A stretch of 64,000 nt of DNA from UBA8199 sp035358715 (GTDB lineage Bacteria; Verrucomicrobiota; Verrucomicrobiia; Limisphaerales; UBA8199), in the NCBI GenBank assembly GCA_035358715.1, contig DAOPPX010000006.1, positions 11,618-75,617 of the forward strand, in the 5' to 3' direction. The notes under the pieces were generated by a model. It worked only from the letters and a program-made list of their open reading frames with translations. It made no database searches and was not told where the DNA came from. A program made the position numbers and the translations under genes. Each line of letters opens with the position of its first letter. The stretch's first letter is position 1. Shown in pieces: positions 62,654 to 64,000 of this stretch.

Positions 62654-63633
62654 GGCACCGGCACCGCGTTGAAGATCTTCTTGATGATGGCATCGGTCGT
62701 CACGGCCTGCGCCTCGGCTTCGTAGGTGAGGATGATCCGATGCCGCAGCACATCGGGGCCGATGCTCTTGACGTCCTCGGGGGTGACATAGGCCCGGCCT
62801 TGCAGCAGCGCCCAGGCTTTCGCGGCCAGCGTCAGGTAAATGGTGGCCCGCGGCGAAGCGCCGAACTGGATGAAATGCTTCAGGTCCAGCTTGTATTGCT
62901 CCGGCTTGCGGGTGGCGAACACCAGGTGCACCACGTAATCCCGCACCTTATCGTCCACGTGAATCTGGTCCACCAGCTTGCGGGTCTGGAGAATCTCCTC
63001 CAGCGGGATAACCGGCTGGACCTGGGTTTCCGGCGCGGTGAAGGCCATGCGGTCGAGAATCTTCCTTTCCTCGGCGAACGACGGGTAATCCAGCAACACC
63101 TTGAACATGAAGCGGTCCACCTGCGCTTCGGGCAGCGGGTAGGTGCCCTCCTGATCAATCGGGTTCTCGGTGGCCAGCACCAGGAACGGCGAGGGCAGCG
63201 GCATCGTTTCCCCGCCCAGGGTCACCTGCCGCTCCTGCATGGTCTCCAGCAAGGCCGATTGCACCTTGGCGGGGGCGCGGTTGATCTCGTCAGCGAGGAC
63301 GAAATTGGCGAAGACCGGGCCTTTGGTGGCCCGATACTTGCCGTCGTGCGGATTGTAGATCAGGGTGCCGATGATGTCCGCCGGCAGCAGATCGGGCGTG
63401 AACTGGATGCGATGGAAGGTGGCGTGGATGGCGGAAGCCAGGGTGCGGACGCACATGGTCTTGGCCAGGCCGGGCACGCCTTCGAGCAGGACGTGGCCGT
63501 TGGCCAGCAAGCCGACCAGCAACCGGTCCACCAGTTGCTCCTGGCCGACAATCACGCGCGCAACTTCCGCGCGCAACCGGCCAATCCAGCCGGTGACGGC
63601 CTGCACCTGGTCGTTCAAAGGTGTGTTCATCAT
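62650..63633 (-). CDS. MoxR-family AAA+ ATPase
   Basis: A 327-residue protein. Walker A LLEGVPGLAKTMCVRTL, Walker B NFVLADEINRAPAKVQSALL, sensor 1 FLVLATENPIDQEGT, Arg finger region PEAQVDRFMFK and a C-terminal lid with GASPRATIYLTLAAKAW. First gene of an eight-gene minus-strand operon; MoxR proteins are thought to remodel VWA-containing partners, consistent with the two VWA genes downstream. No clear promoter was identified in the upstream 367 bp. Confidence 0.93.
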   Translation of the reverse strand: MMNTPLNDQVQAVTGWIGRLRAEVARVIVGQEQLVDRLLVGLLANGHVLLEGVPGLAKTMCVRTLASAIHATFHRIQFTPDLLPADIIGTLIYNPHDGKYRATKGPVFANFVLADEINRAPAKVQSALLETMQERQVTLGGETMPLPSPFLVLATENPIDQEGTYPLPEAQVDRFMFKVLLDYPSFAEERKILDRMAFTAPETQVQPVIPLEEILQTRKLVDQIHVDDKVRDYVVHLVFATRKPEQYKLDLKHFIQFGASPRATIYLTLAAKAWALLQGRAYVTPEDVKSIGPDVLRHRIILTYEAEAQAVTTDAIIKKIFNAVPVP

Positions 63634-64000
63634 TCGATCACTCTAGGCGAGTGAGCGCGCTGACTCAAGTTATCTGCGCGCGGTTGGACGCCGGCGGCAC
63701 AGGGGCAGTGACAAAGTCGGCAGCGCGCGGGCGTCCTCCCCCGCTTTGGGCCTGGCAACGTCCCGAAGCTGTGGCCAGGCGGTAAGGGTTCTAGACCCTC
63801 GGAAGCGGGTTGCGACCTGGACTTCTGGTCGCGGGAGCCTTTCCCCGGCCCAGGCTGGAACCCACCTGAGCCAACTTGTCCCACACCTCGGCAACCGCCC
63901 GTCCGCACGGCACTTCCGCCCACTCTCTTCACTCGCCTCCCCTCTCCTCCCCGTCCCAACCCCGTCCCAATACCGTAGTACCTCTAACCCCGGGTTAGAG
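63634..64000. other. Intergenic region to the window end
   Basis: No supported gene on either strand. It should contain the moxR promoter, though no confident hexamers were found. The last 60 bp hold 11-nt repeats leading into a palindrome cut by the window edge. Confidence 0.5.
63949..64000. repeat. 11-nt repeats and palindrome truncated by the window edge
   Basis: Two copies of CCCCGTCCCAA (63949-63970), then TACCGTAGTAC, then the 19-nt palindrome CTCTAACCC-C-GGGTTAGAG (63982-64000). The palindrome ends exactly at the window end and may continue. Confidence 0.75.

Noticed and set aside
63780..63860. tRNA-like T-arm (ggttctagacc)
   Set aside because: No acceptor or anticodon arms can be paired in the correct geometry around it.
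63630..63959. 109-codon minus-strand frame upstream of moxR
   Set aside because: Low-complexity Gly/Arg content overlapping the repeat region and the moxR start; no family resemblance.

Overview
The window reads as a chromosomal contig of a GC-rich, free-living member of the Verrucomicrobiota, most likely the Limisphaerales/Pedosphaera-type lineage and plausibly a metagenome-assembled genome. The lineage call is inference. It rests on two secreted pseudopilin proteins with the verrucomicrobial FTLIELLVVIAIIAILAALL amino terminus, several Tat- or Sec-exported sugar-metabolism enzymes (sulfatase, Gfo/Idh/MocA, GH36-like and GH20-like proteins, isomerase/epimerase, SGNH hydrolase), cysteine-free S18/L33/DksA homologues, and dense dispersed short repeats. 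No rRNA, tRNA, CRISPR, integrase or transposase was found.

Layout. 0-4.3 kb: the end of a large secreted repeat protein and a decayed YD/RHS-like remnant. 4.3-9.6 kb: a sulfatase, a small ORF, the operon dksA-like/rpmG/rpsR (minus strand), folE2 and an exported endonuclease/exonuclease/phosphatase-fold enzyme. 9.8-16.7 kb: gdhA, a KaiC-like/PPDK-type fusion, and an ECF sigma factor overlapping a membrane-anchored beta-lactamase-fold protein. 16.9-28.1 kb: SUMF1-like, Gfo/Idh/MocA, an RDxxGRT repeat protein, aldo/keto reductase, CoaB-like protein, RecG, an orphan immunity protein and a GH36-like protein. 28.3-33.2 kb: a flavoprotein disulfide reductase, a ubiX / four-helix-bundle / ubiA operon and a lipoprotein amidase. 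33.2-44.1 kb: pseudopilin, an unknown membrane-anchored protein, a GH20-like hydrolase, a TIM-barrel epimerase, PriA, and an MlaE-MlaF-MlaD lipid-transport operon whose ATPase looks degenerate. 44.7-55.2 kb: DUF3516 helicase, SGNH hydrolase, bacterioferritin, histidine phosphatase, methyltransferase, UvrB and a second pseudopilin. 55.2-63.6 kb: a tightly overlapped MoxR/Bat (aerotolerance-type) operon of eight genes on the minus strand.

The most unusual layer is not a gene family. Short-period repeats with 7-nt units (in or at recG, ubiA, the four-helix-bundle gene, uvrB and the DUF4381-like gene) and 11-nt units (44.3 kb and the window end) often form inverted pairs. A separate 27-bp perfect palindrome lies inside the DUF3516 helicase gene. 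Several sit in frame inside housekeeping genes and add surface-loop-like peptides without breaking the gene. The four-helix-bundle gene between ubiX and ubiA is bracketed by inverted copies of one 7-nt unit, which suggests a mobile cassette. Secondary highlights are the zinc-ligand-free DksA/L33/S18 operon, the sigma factor plus membrane beta-lactamase pair, and the MlaF homologue lacking most catalytic motifs.
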